Shown piece by piece: positions 1 to 7,849 of a stretch of 21,844 nt of DNA. A program made the translations under genes and the position numbers. This DNA is from CAYGAW01 sp964347945 (lineage in GTDB: Bacteria; Chloroflexota; Anaerolineae; UBA7937; B3-Chlor), in the NCBI GenBank assembly GCA_964347945.1, contig CAYGAW010000154.1, forward strand, positions 1 through 21,844, given 5' to 3'. A model generated the notes under the pieces. The model had not been told where the DNA came from. It did no database searches and saw only the letters and a list, made by a program, of their open reading frames with translations. Every line of letters starts with the position of its first letter. The first letter of the stretch is position 1.

Positions 1-3
1 GAG

Positions 4-789
4 ATGACTGAAAGGCAATACGTGAAGCTCGCCAAGGAGGATCGGGTAGCCATCATCACGATCGACAACCCTCCGGTGAACATGATCTCCCAACCGGTGG
101 TGAGCGACCTGCAAAGCGCCCTGGAAGAGGCCTGGGCCGACGATGAGGTGAAAGCCATCGTCATCACAGGGGGTGGGCAAATGGTCTTCATGGCGGGCGC
201 CGACATCAACGTCATATTGGATCTCAAGACACCAGGCGAGGCCAAAGAGATAGTGATGCAAGTCCATGAGTTGTTCCAGACTATCGAGAACTCTCCCAAG
301 CCCATCATCGCTGCCATCAATGGCCATTGCCTGGGCGCGGGAAACGAGCTGGCCATGTCCTGCCATATGCGCATCGCGAACAACAGGGCGATGTTCGGCC
401 AACCCGAGATCGGCCTCGGGATAATCCCCGGCTTCGGAGGCACTCAGCGCCTCCCTCGGCTGGTGGGCAAAGGGAAGGCTCTGGAACTGATCCTCACGGG
501 CGACAGGATCACCGGCGCTGAGGCAGCCAGCATCGGACTGGTCAACAAGGCCGTGCCAGGCACAGAGGTCATGAAAACAGCCGTCGGGCTGGCCAAGAAA
601 ATCACATCCTTCGGGAGGCCCTCCATCACTGCCGCCGTCGAGGCCATCAACAAGGGACTCGCCGTGAGCCTGCCCGAGGCTGTGGAGATCGAAGCTGACA
701 AGTTCTCCAGCCTGGTCGAAACGGAGGACATGCGCGAGGGTCTGAGCGCCTTCCTAGAGAAGAGGCAACCCAAGTTCCAAGACAAGTAG
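4..789 (+). CDS. Enoyl-CoA hydratase/isomerase (crotonase family)
   Basis: The 261-residue product is a full-length crotonase-fold protein that would hydrate trans-2-enoyl-CoA to 3-hydroxyacyl-CoA in the cytoplasm during beta-oxidation. The oxyanion-hole segments MAGADI (residues 63-68) and GAGNE (111-115) are intact. Both acid/base glutamates of classical hydratases are at the expected places: Glu115 in NELAM and Glu135 in GQPEIG, followed by the family's PGFGGTQRL. The ATG is only three bases from the window edge, so its ribosome binding site and promoter cannot be seen, and upstream operon members are likely. An acyl-CoA dehydrogenase follows 12 bp downstream, which supports fatty-acid or branched-chain acyl-CoA oxidation. 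Chain-length specificity cannot be read from the sequence. Confidence 0.93.
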   Translation: MTERQYVKLAKEDRVAIITIDNPPVNMISQPVVSDLQSALEEAWADDEVKAIVITGGGQMVFMAGADINVILDLKTPGEAKEIVMQVHELFQTIENSPKPIIAAINGHCLGAGNELAMSCHMRIANNRAMFGQPEIGLGIIPGFGGTQRLPRLVGKGKALELILTGDRITGAEAASIGLVNKAVPGTEVMKTAVGLAKKITSFGRPSITAAVEAINKGLAVSLPEAVEIEADKFSSLVETEDMREGLSAFLEKRQPKFQDK

Positions 790-801
790 GAGGGAACGTC
801 C

Positions 802-1977
802 ATGGACTTCGCCCTTACCGAAGAACAGCAGATGTTCCAGGAGCTATTTCGTGACTTCGCCCAGAACGAAGTAGCTCCCTTGGCCGATGCCATAGACAGG
901 GAGGAGCGTCCCCCTCTCGAGACGCTGAAGAAAGCGGCGGAGATGGAGTTCATGGGCCTGCCCTTCCCAGAAGAGTACGGAGGGGCGGGGATTGGAGTCC
1001 TTGCCTATTGCATGCTGGTTGAGGAACTGGCCAAGGTCTGCCTGGCAACGGCCTGCTCGCTGGGGATTCACACTTCCTCAGGCGCCATGGTCATCTACTT
1101 GAACGGCACCGACGAACAGAAGTCCAAGTATCTGGTGCCTTTGGCCAAGGGCGAAAAGATGGGGGCCTTCTGCTTGACGGAACCAGGCGCAGGCTCAGAC
1201 ATCGCTCAGATCCGGTCCACCGCTGTGCAGCAAGATGGCCACTACGTTCTCAACGGCACGAAGGCGTACGTAGCCAATGGTAATATCGCGGAGATCTTCA
1301 CCGTCTTCGCCACCACGGAACTGGAGACCGGTAGAGAGGAGTTGACTGGCTTCATCGTGGAGAAGGACTATCCAGGCTTCAAGGTTGGCCGCAAAGAGCG
1401 GACGATGGGCATCAGGGGGTGCTCCATTGTGCAACTCTTCTTCGATGATTGTGAAGTTCCGGCTGAGAACGTCTTGGGAGGAGAGGAGCAAGGCTTGGGC
1501 AAGGGCGCCCATGCTGCCGCCCGCACACTGGATTTCAGCCGCCTCAGCCTGGCGGCCATCTGCTTGGGCGCCGCTGAGGGCGCCATGGAGGCGAGCATCA
1601 CGTTCGCCAGGGACCGAGAGCAGTTCGGCGCTCCCATAGCCAAGAAACAGGCCATCTCCTCAATGATCGCAGACATGGCCACTGAGATCGAGGCTCTACG
1701 CTACCTCGTGTATCGAACTGCGTGGGGTGTCGAGCAGGGAGCCAAGCATACTCGGTTGGCGTCCATGTGCAAGCTCTTCGGCTCGGAGGTGGCGTGCAGG
1801 GTTGCCAACAAGGCGGTGCAGCTTCACGGCGGCGCTGGGTACATAAGGGATCTTCCCGTGGAGCGCATGTATCGCGACGCGCGCGTCACTCGCATTCTGG
1901 AAGGTACCAACGAGCTACAGCGCTTCATCATCGCCTCTGACATATTCCGACAAGAAGACCTCGAGTTGGAGCCCTAG
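802..1977 (+). CDS. Acyl-CoA dehydrogenase
   Basis: This 391-residue protein is a normal-length FAD-dependent acyl-CoA dehydrogenase, which makes trans-2-enoyl-CoA and passes electrons to an electron-transfer flavoprotein. The N-terminal helical domain starts DFALTEEQQMFQELFRDFA. The central FAD-contacting segment reads FCLTEPGAGSD. The C-terminal domain holds the AREQFG-type motif (here RDREQFGAPIA) and VQLHGGAGYI. The catalytic base is Glu367 in RILEGTNELQR, the position used by medium/short-chain enzymes. A strong AGGAGGGA ribosome binding site overlaps the stop of the hydratase gene and sits 6 bases before the ATG. The two genes are therefore co-transcribed, and this enzyme's product is the hydratase's substrate. 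No etfAB genes are in the window. Confidence 0.95.
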   Translation: MDFALTEEQQMFQELFRDFAQNEVAPLADAIDREERPPLETLKKAAEMEFMGLPFPEEYGGAGIGVLAYCMLVEELAKVCLATACSLGIHTSSGAMVIYLNGTDEQKSKYLVPLAKGEKMGAFCLTEPGAGSDIAQIRSTAVQQDGHYVLNGTKAYVANGNIAEIFTVFATTELETGREELTGFIVEKDYPGFKVGRKERTMGIRGCSIVQLFFDDCEVPAENVLGGEEQGLGKGAHAAARTLDFSRLSLAAICLGAAEGAMEASITFARDREQFGAPIAKKQAISSMIADMATEIEALRYLVYRTAWGVEQGAKHTRLASMCKLFGSEVACRVANKAVQLHGGAGYIRDLPVERMYRDARVTRILEGTNELQRFIIASDIFRQEDLELEP

Positions 1978-2031
1978 GCCCAACGCAGCGACGTGTCATG
2001 CAGCCGGCAATCCTGGACGGAGGACTCGTGC

Positions 2032-2400
2032 ATGAGGTGTGTCTTCTGCAAGATAATAGCGGGACGGGCAGCGAGCGATACGCTCTTTCAGGACGAGGTC
2101 GTGACGGCCTTTCGAGACATGAGGCCTCAGGCGCCGACGCATATCCTGATAGTCCCCAACGAGCATGTCGTATCCATGCGGCGACTGTGTGAATCGCACA
2201 ACTCATTGCTGGCTAGCATGTTCGCTACGGCTCACCGTCTGGCCGAGGCTGAGGGAATTGCTGAGGGTGGATATCGCTTGGTGATCAATACAGGCCCAAG
2301 TGCAGGCCAAGTGATCGATCACATGCACATGCATCTCCTCGGTGGAAGACCGATGAAACTGGAAACCATGGCTTTGCTTTTCAGAGACAACATGGAATAG
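2032..2400 (+). CDS. HIT family (histidine triad) nucleotide hydrolase/transferase
   Basis: The 122-residue product is an HIT-domain protein of the HINT type, which hydrolyses phosphoramidate or nucleotidyl linkages such as AMP-lysine through an adenylylated histidine. The triad HMHMHLLGG is at residues 97-105, with His99 the expected nucleophile. Cys3 and Cys6 (CVFC) with His45 and His97 match the zinc site of bacterial HINT proteins. I chose the ATG at 2032 rather than an in-frame GTG at 1993. It has GGAGGA about 8 bases upstream, and the protein then begins MRCVFCKIIAG, as HINT proteins do. The C-terminus is short, ending soon after the triad. An adenosine-specific kinase follows 19 bp downstream, so both would act on adenine nucleosides or nucleotides. 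Confidence 0.93.
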   Translation: MRCVFCKIIAGRAASDTLFQDEVVTAFRDMRPQAPTHILIVPNEHVVSMRRLCESHNSLLASMFATAHRLAEAEGIAEGGYRLVINTGPSAGQVIDHMHMHLLGGRPMKLETMALLFRDNME

Positions 2401-2419
2401 TGACAGAGGGGAGTTCAGC

Positions 2420-2902
2420 ATGGAGTTGTTGACAGTCACGATAGACAAACCTGAAGACTGCAATGTGATCCTTGGCCAATCACACTTCATAAAGACTGTC
2501 GAGGACCTTCACGAGGCGATGGTCAATTCCGTACCCAATGTGCAGTTCGGGCTGGCGTTTTGCGAGGCCTCGGGTCCCTGCCTGGTCCGCTCCAGCGGGA
2601 ATGATCCTGAATTGACAAAGAGAGCTCAGAACAGCGCCTTTGCACTTTCCGCCGGGCACACATTCATCATCTTCGTCAGAGAGGCGTATCCGCTTAATCT
2701 TCTAGGTGCCATCAAGCAGGTGGCCGAAGTCTGCTCCATCTTCTGTGCCACAGCAAATCCCCTCGAAGTGATCATCGGCGAGACAGAGCAGGGCAGAGGT
2801 GTGCTGGGGGTGATAGATGGATTCAAGTCAAAGGGCATAGAGACCGAAGGCGATGTCACCGAGAGAAAGACATTGCTGAGAAAGATCGGCTACAAACTCT
2901 AA
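2420..2902 (+). CDS. Adenosine-specific kinase (PF04008/DUF355 family)
   Basis: The 160-residue protein matches the small family named adenosine-specific kinase, found in archaea, thermophiles and some Chloroflexota. Recognisable features are the opening LLTVTIDKPEDCNVILGQSH, the central FGLAFCEASGPCLVRSSGND, the stretch AGHTFIIFVREAYPLN, and the NPLEVIIGETEQGRGVLGVIDG glycine-rich segment near the end. Length is typical. A GAGGGGAG ribosome binding site lies about 8 bases before the ATG. The family is thought to phosphorylate adenosine, but this rests on limited biochemistry elsewhere. What the sequence shows is only family membership. Its position after a HIT-family gene hints at a small adenosine-salvage or repair module. 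Confidence 0.88.
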   Translation: MELLTVTIDKPEDCNVILGQSHFIKTVEDLHEAMVNSVPNVQFGLAFCEASGPCLVRSSGNDPELTKRAQNSAFALSAGHTFIIFVREAYPLNLLGAIKQVAEVCSIFCATANPLEVIIGETEQGRGVLGVIDGFKSKGIETEGDVTERKTLLRKIGYKL

Positions 2903-2951
2903 CCTCATCCCACGTACGATGTCCTCTGCGGGTATGAATCCAGGGGAGACA

Positions 2952-3404
2952 ATGGGACTCAAACAGCGGTTGGAAAACGACTTGAAGGAAGCACTGCGGG
3001 CCAAGGACGAGAGGCGAAAGACAACCCTGCGTCTCACTCTGGCTGCCATCAAGAATGCCGAGATAGACAAAGGCCGCCAACTGAACGAGAACGAGTTGAC
3101 GGCGGTGATCTCGCAGCAAGCAAAGCAGAGGCGGGAATCCGCAGCCGAGTTTGCGAAAGGGGGTCGGGACGATCTGGTCTCGCAAGAAGAGGAGGAACTC
3201 AAGGTCCTGATGGAGTATCTCCCTCCCCAACTATCGGAGGAGGAGATCAGATCCCGCGCTCACGAAGTGATAGACGAAGTAGGAGCTACCAGCCCCGCGC
3301 AGATGGGCGAGGTAATGCGAGTGTTGATGCCTGAGCTGAAGGGCAAAGCTGACGGTCAGGTAGTGAGCACGATTGTGAGGGGAATCCTCAGCGAGATGGG
3401 ATGA
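2952..3404 (+). CDS. yqeY: GatB/YqeY domain-containing protein
   Basis: From the ATG at 2952 the product is 150 residues, the usual YqeY length. It opens with MGLKQRLENDLKEALRAKDE and continues with the helical pattern RRKTTLRLTLAAIKNAEIDK, and then SEEEIRSRAHEVIDEVGA and AQMGEVMRVLMPELKGKADG. These are standard for the domain shared with the tRNA-binding tail of GatB. The molecular role of stand-alone YqeY is unsettled; amidotransferase-like tRNA interaction is presumed. Upstream in-frame ATGs at 2919 and 2934 would add 11 or 6 residues absent from homologues. The ATG at 2952 has AGGGGAGA just upstream, although the spacing is short. The gene precedes pgpH here, as yqeY does in a looser way in Firmicutes. 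Confidence 0.9.
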   Translation: MGLKQRLENDLKEALRAKDERRKTTLRLTLAAIKNAEIDKGRQLNENELTAVISQQAKQRRESAAEFAKGGRDDLVSQEEEELKVLMEYLPPQLSEEEIRSRAHEVIDEVGATSPAQMGEVMRVLMPELKGKADGQVVSTIVRGILSEMG

Positions 3405-3461
3405 AATTCCACATCCGCGTCACATCGTTGGACAAGGGACAAGAGCATTGATCATCATCGT

Positions 3462-3481
3462 GGAGCGCTCAATGGCGCTCC
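3462..3481 (+). terminator. Hairpin between yqeY and pgpH, possible weak terminator
   Basis: A perfect 7-bp stem GGAGCGC/GCGCTCC encloses a 6-base loop. G-T wobbles can extend it outward by two pairs. The sequence after it is only moderately T-rich, so intrinsic termination would be weak. It may instead be an attenuating or mRNA-processing hairpin that separates the acyl-CoA/yqeY group from pgpH. Confidence 0.35.
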
Positions 3482-3516
3482 GTTGCTTACCTTGACACCA
3501 TTGGTGACGAACTAGC

Positions 3517-5706
3517 ATGTCGTCAAGTCTATCTGAGCAACCAGAAGAACTGGCCATCGCAGAGAAGCCTCTGACCGCGAGAAGAACGGTTCGGGTCCTT
3601 GTGTTCTGCGTTCTCCTCATTCTCGCCCTCACCTTTATCCTTAGTTTCCAGTTCATACCCAGCCGAGTCCGTCTCGAGGTCGGAGATGTCAGTCCCCAGG
3701 ACATCCGCGCTCCCAGCAGGATCACCTACCAGAGCGAAATCACCACCGAGGAAGCGAGGCAGACAGCAGAGGCAGCTGTCCAGGAGATCTACTACCCTAC
3801 TGACGCCGGTATCGCTCGCCAAGAGATCGACCACGTGAGTCAGATCTTCAACTATGTCGATACTGTTCGGCACGACGCATATGCCGCAACTAATACAAAG
3901 ATCGAGCTCATTCAGGCGATGCCCGATCTAGAGCTATCGCCGACAGTGGTCAACGACACCGTACAGCTTGACGAAGACTCCTGGGAACGAATCTCGCAAG
4001 AGATCCTGTCTGTCTTGCGGGACGAGGTACTACCACAGGAGGTCAGGCCCGACGACGTGGAGGAGCTCAAGAACCAGGTAAATACCTTCATCAGTCTCGA
4101 ACTTCCGGAGGATGATGCAGCTATCGTAGAAGCATGGGTGAGGAACTTCATAGTCCCGAACACCTTCCCCAATCCAGAGGGCACAGAGGAAGCAAGGGCC
4201 AGAGCTCGTGAGTCCGTCGAACCGGTTTATGTGACACTGGAGGAAGGCGAGATAATCGTACGGGAGGGTGAGGTCACTACGGCGCTCGCCTGGGAAGCGC
4301 TGGGCAAGCTCGGTCTGCGCCAGCCGCAGATTGGATGGATAGACATCGCCGTCCGAATTCTCTTGACATCTCTGTTGGTCCTTATTCTCGCTCTATACTT
4401 GCTCTACCTCCATCCCAGTTTCTGGGACAGTTGGCGAGACATGCTCTTGGTGGGCCTCTTGGCCGCGCTGGCAGTTCTGGCGGCAAAGCTGATGATCCCT
4501 GGTCACGTGGTCCTGGGCTATCTGTTCCCCCTTGCCGCCATCTCTATGCTCCTCACTGCTCTCGTGGATACGGAAATCGCGATAGTGGTTACGATAGTCC
4601 TCAGCCTGATAGTCGGGTTCATAGCCGGCGGTTCCCTTGAGTTCGTCCTCTACTGCTTTGCGGGTGGCGCCGTCGCCTCGCTCAGGCTGTGGCGCATAGA
4701 AAGGCTGAACGCCTTTCTGTGGGCCGGGGTTTATGTGGCCCTCAGCAATCTCGGCGTGATTCTGCTATTCCGTGCCTTGGAGCAAGATCACGATCTCCTG
4801 GGAACATTTCAAATAGCCGGCGCGAGTCTGGCTAACGCAATACTTGCTATGAGTCTGACTTTCGGTGGTTTTTTCCTCTTCAGCAACGTACTGAATATCA
4901 CGACCTCCCTTCAGTTGCTGGAACTGGGGCGGCCGACTCACCCGCTGCTTCGCGAACTCCTGCTCAAGGCCCCTGGAACGTATCACCATAGTCTCATGGT
5001 AGGCAACCTGACAGAACAAGCGGCCCAAGCGGTGGGAGCTAACGCCCTCCTGGCTCGGGTTGGAGCCTACTACCACGACATCGGCAAAATGCTGCGACCC
5101 TACTTCTTTGCCGAGAATCAGAGTGACGGGGTGAACCCTCATGATCGGCTGGATCCCCTGACGAGTGCTCAGATCATCACCTCGCACGTCAAGGACGGCT
5201 TGCAGTTGGCGAAGAAATATGGCCTGCCTCAAGAGATACGAGATTTCATCCCCCAGCATCACGGTACTGCCCTATCGAGCTACTTCTACCAGGAAGCGCT
5301 CGAGAAGGCCGAAAGCTCCGCAGCGACGTCTGAAAAGCGGTTTCGCTACCCGGGGCCCAAACCACGTAGTCGGGAAGCCGCTATTCTTATGCTGGCCGAT
5401 GAAGTGGAAGCAGCCTCGCGGGCCAACAGACCACGTTCCGTAGAGGAGCTCGGCGAATTGGTCGGGAGCCTCATGCGAACTCGAACGAAGGATGGCCAAC
5501 TGGATGAAAGCGATCTAACCCTGCGGGATCTCCAGAGGATAGAGGAAACGTTCGTGAACGTCCTGCAAGGCGTGTATCATCCCCGCATAAAGTACCCGGA
5601 AGACGTTGAGGAAGATGCGGGAAGGGAAGAGGAGATTGGAGATCGAGCTGAGCATCCAGACCGACCCCCAGTTTCGAACAAAGGTAGATCACGCAACCCT
5701 AGGTGA
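3517..5706 (+). CDS. pgpH: 7TM-HD membrane phosphohydrolase, PgpH/YqfF type c-di-AMP phosphodiesterase
   Basis: The 729-residue protein has the full architecture of the 7TMR-HD family. One transmembrane helix lies near residues 28-48 and is followed by an extracytoplasmic 7TMR-HDED domain (about 55-265). Seven membrane segments occupy about 275-455, and a cytoplasmic HD hydrolase domain about 480-670. In the HD domain the YHHS motif, the His520-Asp521 pair of YYHDIGK, and the downstream HDRLDP and PQHHGT (His581/His582) supply the metal ligands. Characterised homologues (Listeria PgpH) hydrolyse cyclic di-AMP to pApA. The start is ATG with GGTGA about 9 bases upstream, and no better option exists. 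The 3' end overlaps ybeY by about 90 bases, implying coupled translation. No diadenylate cyclase gene is in the window. Confidence 0.92.
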   Translation: MSSSLSEQPEELAIAEKPLTARRTVRVLVFCVLLILALTFILSFQFIPSRVRLEVGDVSPQDIRAPSRITYQSEITTEEARQTAEAAVQEIYYPTDAGIARQEIDHVSQIFNYVDTVRHDAYAATNTKIELIQAMPDLELSPTVVNDTVQLDEDSWERISQEILSVLRDEVLPQEVRPDDVEELKNQVNTFISLELPEDDAAIVEAWVRNFIVPNTFPNPEGTEEARARARESVEPVYVTLEEGEIIVREGEVTTALAWEALGKLGLRQPQIGWIDIAVRILLTSLLVLILALYLLYLHPSFWDSWRDMLLVGLLAALAVLAAKLMIPGHVVLGYLFPLAAISMLLTALVDTEIAIVVTIVLSLIVGFIAGGSLEFVLYCFAGGAVASLRLWRIERLNAFLWAGVYVALSNLGVILLFRALEQDHDLLGTFQIAGASLANAILAMSLTFGGFFLFSNVLNITTSLQLLELGRPTHPLLRELLLKAPGTYHHSLMVGNLTEQAAQAVGANALLARVGAYYHDIGKMLRPYFFAENQSDGVNPHDRLDPLTSAQIITSHVKDGLQLAKKYGLPQEIRDFIPQHHGTALSSYFYQEALEKAESSAATSEKRFRYPGPKPRSREAAILMLADEVEAASRANRPRSVEELGELVGSLMRTRTKDGQLDESDLTLRDLQRIEETFVNVLQGVYHPRIKYPEDVEEDAGREEEIGDRAEHPDRPPVSNKGRSRNPR

Positions 5707-6103
5707 GCTTATCCACCGGACCCTCAGCAAAGAGGATATTGCGACCCCCCTGTCGCTCGCACTTCTCATCACAGACGATGAAACCATCAGGCGACTGAAC
5801 CTCAAGTATCGCGGCCAGGAGAGCGTGACCGACGTCCTGGCGTTCGGCATTGACCAAGCTGATACACGGTTCGTCTCACCCCTATCTCTGCCCCCCCATT
5901 TGGGAGATGTCGTGGTCTCCTATCCCCGCGCGTTGACCCAGGCAGAGGAACTCGGGCACTCCGTGGAACAGGAGTTGAACCGCTTGGTGGTCCACGGCGT
6001 GCTTCACCTTCTCGGATACGACGATCAGAGTGACGAGGAGCGACAGACGATGTGGGACGAACAGGAAGCCATACTCCGAGAATTCGAGGAAGGTGCAGCC
6101 TGA
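5615..6103 (+). CDS. ybeY: Endoribonuclease YbeY, rRNA maturation factor
   Basis: The 162-residue product belongs to the UPF0054/YbeY family of metal-dependent endoribonucleases used in 16S rRNA 3'-end maturation and ribosome quality control. SVTDVLAFGID matches the conserved SVTDVLSFP region, and GDVVVSYPRA matches GDIVIS. The metal motif reads HGVLHLLGYDDQ (residues 127-138). His127 and His131 are present, but the third ligand, normally His in GYDH, is Asp137 (codon GAT at 6023-6025). The rest of the tail (SDEE...MW..QE.IL) is intact. The gene begins inside pgpH. Candidate starts are TTG 5606, ATG 5615 and TTG 5636; I chose ATG 5615, while 5636 has a better-spaced GGGAAG and a more typical N-terminus. 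Activity is probably retained, because Asp can bind zinc, but this is inference. Confidence 0.9.
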   Translation: MREGKRRLEIELSIQTDPQFRTKVDHATLGELIHRTLSKEDIATPLSLALLITDDETIRRLNLKYRGQESVTDVLAFGIDQADTRFVSPLSLPPHLGDVVVSYPRALTQAEELGHSVEQELNRLVVHGVLHLLGYDDQSDEERQTMWDEQEAILREFEEGAA

Positions 6104-6183
6104 CCAAAGCATAACAGGGTTCATGACGAACTGGGTTGACAACCTCTAAGGTTGCCAAGGCACCATTAGCGAGTGGAGGAAAC

Positions 6184-6558
6184 ATGGATACTTCGAGGCG
6201 GAACCTGTTCGACAGCTTCCGCTGCGCCTTTTCCGGCCTGTGGCACGCCTTGAGGACCCAGCGGAACTTCCGCATCCACGTTTCAATCGCGATCGTAGTA
6301 GTGATTACGGGATTGTTTCTGCGCCTTCGCACAGATGAATGGGCCATCATAACGTTGACCATAGGTTTCGTGTTCACCGCCGAGCTATTCAACACAGTCA
6401 TTGAAGCAGTCATCGACCTGATTACCGAGGAATACCACCCTCTGGCCAAGAAAGCTAAGGACGTGGCCGCAGCAGCGGTGCTAACGGCCGCGATAATCGC
6501 CGTTGCCGTAGGCCTCCTTATCCTGGGCCCTTCGCTACTCGCGCGGCTGGGCTGGTGA
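6184..6558 (+). CDS. dgkA: Diacylglycerol/undecaprenol kinase (DgkA family)
   Basis: The 124-residue integral membrane protein has the DgkA/UdpK fold with three predicted helices (about 32-49, 52-77 and 95-119). The signature ELFNTVIEAVIDLITEEYHP carries Glu67, Asn70 and Glu74, and AKKAKDVAAAAV carries the Lys-Asp pair used for ATP/Mg binding. In Gram-positive-type bacteria this family phosphorylates undecaprenol, recycling the lipid carrier for cell-wall synthesis, rather than diacylglycerol. The ATG at 6184 has a strong GGAGGAAA site. An in-frame TTG at 6136 lies in a hairpin-prone leader without a ribosome binding site. The stop codon overlaps or abuts the next gene's start. Confidence 0.93.
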   Translation: MDTSRRNLFDSFRCAFSGLWHALRTQRNFRIHVSIAIVVVITGLFLRLRTDEWAIITLTIGFVFTAELFNTVIEAVIDLITEEYHPLAKKAKDVAAAAVLTAAIIAVAVGLLILGPSLLARLGW

Positions 6559-6560
6559 CC

Positions 6561-7712
6561 ATGATGGCAAGCTCCTATGACGTGATCGTCGTGGGCGGTG
6601 GGCCGGCCGGCGGCACCGCAGCGTACGAACTGGCCCGTGAAGGCGCTCGCACACTGGTGTTGGAAAGGGAGCGCCTGCCCCGATACAAGGCCTGCGCAGG
6701 GGGACTGCCGCTCAAGACGCTAAGACTCCTCGGTCTGGATCTCAGTTCCACCTGCGAGACGGAGATAACGAAAGGGAAGTGCACTTTCAGGGGTGACTAT
6801 CCAGTGGAAATGGACTTTGGGAAGGTGGTCGGGTGGACAGTGATGCGCGACAAGTTCGACCACCTGATCCTGCGAGCCGCCGCGACCGCTGGGGCTAGAG
6901 TGCTGGACTGCCAAACAGTCACCGAGGTTAGAACCCGCTCCGACAGGGCCATCGTGCGGACTTCGGGAGAAGAGTTTTCCTGCTCGATAGTCATCGGCGC
7001 GGATGGTGCCAACAGCGTCATTGCTCGCTCGGCAGGGTTGATGAAGAAACGTCGCCTCGCGGTGGCTCTGGAGAGCGAGATCCGAGCGCCAGAGGAGATC
7101 ATAGATGAATGGCGAGGCTGCGTCCAGTTCGACCTCGGATCCGCCCCCCGTGGCTACGGATGGATCTTTCCCAAGCGAGAATTCCTCTCCGTGGGCGTGG
7201 CCACAGTCTTGGCAAGGCCCCAAGATCTGAAGGCCCACCTCCTTAGGTTGCTGGAACAGGTGGGCATCCGGCAAAGCTCGGACGAGATAAAGATGAGGGG
7301 GCACCTCGTGCCGCTGGGCGGGGTGGATCGAGTGTTGCACAGGGAACGCGTCTTGGTAGCGGGAGACGCAGCGGGCGTGGCCGAGCCGATGACCGGCGAA
7401 GGCATTTACTATGCTATCAGGAGCGCCAAGTTAGCCGCCAGGGTGATATCCCGGGCGCTAGAAGAGGGTTCCGTCGATCTCTCTCCCTACACCGCCCAGG
7501 TCAACGCTCAAATAACGAGAGATCTGAAGTATGCCCGTCTCCTGGCCCACATGCTGTATCGCTTGCCGAGGCTCACCTACCATTTCTTCGTGCGAAGCCC
7601 CGTGGTACAGTGGGGAATCGCAGATGTCCTCTATGGTACCTCTACGTTCCAGCGGCTTTTTTTCGAACTCCTCAAGAAAGGTCCAACAATCCTGGCAGCT
7701 GGCCTGCGATAG
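6561..7712 (+). CDS. Geranylgeranyl reductase family FAD-dependent oxidoreductase
   Basis: The 383-residue protein is a class A flavin monooxygenase-like oxidoreductase of the geranylgeranyl reductase family, whose members saturate isoprenoid chains of lipids, quinones or chlorophyll precursors. The N-terminal dinucleotide-binding motif is VVGGGPAGGTAAYELA, ending with a VLERE acidic residue. RYKACAGGLP matches the family's Cys-Gly-Gly segment, DGANSVIAR follows, and GDAAGVAEPMTGEGIYYAI binds the FAD ribityl part. The start is uncertain among GTG 6555 (overlapping the dgkA stop), ATG 6561 and ATG 6564. Its position after an undecaprenol-kinase-type gene makes a polyprenyl lipid or menaquinone side chain a reasonable substrate guess, but nothing in the sequence fixes it. 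Confidence 0.87.
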   Translation: MMASSYDVIVVGGGPAGGTAAYELAREGARTLVLERERLPRYKACAGGLPLKTLRLLGLDLSSTCETEITKGKCTFRGDYPVEMDFGKVVGWTVMRDKFDHLILRAAATAGARVLDCQTVTEVRTRSDRAIVRTSGEEFSCSIVIGADGANSVIARSAGLMKKRRLAVALESEIRAPEEIIDEWRGCVQFDLGSAPRGYGWIFPKREFLSVGVATVLARPQDLKAHLLRLLEQVGIRQSSDEIKMRGHLVPLGGVDRVLHRERVLVAGDAAGVAEPMTGEGIYYAIRSAKLAARVISRALEEGSVDLSPYTAQVNAQITRDLKYARLLAHMLYRLPRLTYHFFVRSPVVQWGIADVLYGTSTFQRLFFELLKKGPTILAAGLR

Positions 7713-7849
7713 CCCACCGTCGGGTCATAATGTGGCTGCACTCACGCATTGCCAGCTGGCTGACACCGAAGAATCTGAGGCCCTGCTGCAACAACGCGCG
7801 CGTGCGATCCGCTAGCTGCACCGATCACCGTTGCGAAACACTGTCCGCA

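Noticed and set aside
444..953. 169-codon open frame on the - strand
   Set aside because: It lies antisense to the enoyl-CoA hydratase and acyl-CoA dehydrogenase genes, which have intact catalytic motifs; its sequence is Ser/Ala-rich shadow translation.
3492..3497. TTGACA as a -35 box for pgpH
   Set aside because: No -10-like sequence occurs 16-18 bases downstream; that position falls on the start codon.
6136..6154. TTGACA followed by GGTTG/CAACC repeats before dgkA, as a promoter or attenuator
   Set aside because: There is no -10 element at proper spacing, and the competing hairpins have only 5-6 bp stems with very small loops.
5802..6449. 215-codon open frame on the - strand
   Set aside because: It is antisense to ybeY and dgkA, has a low-complexity, Arg/Pro-rich second half and no recognisable domain.
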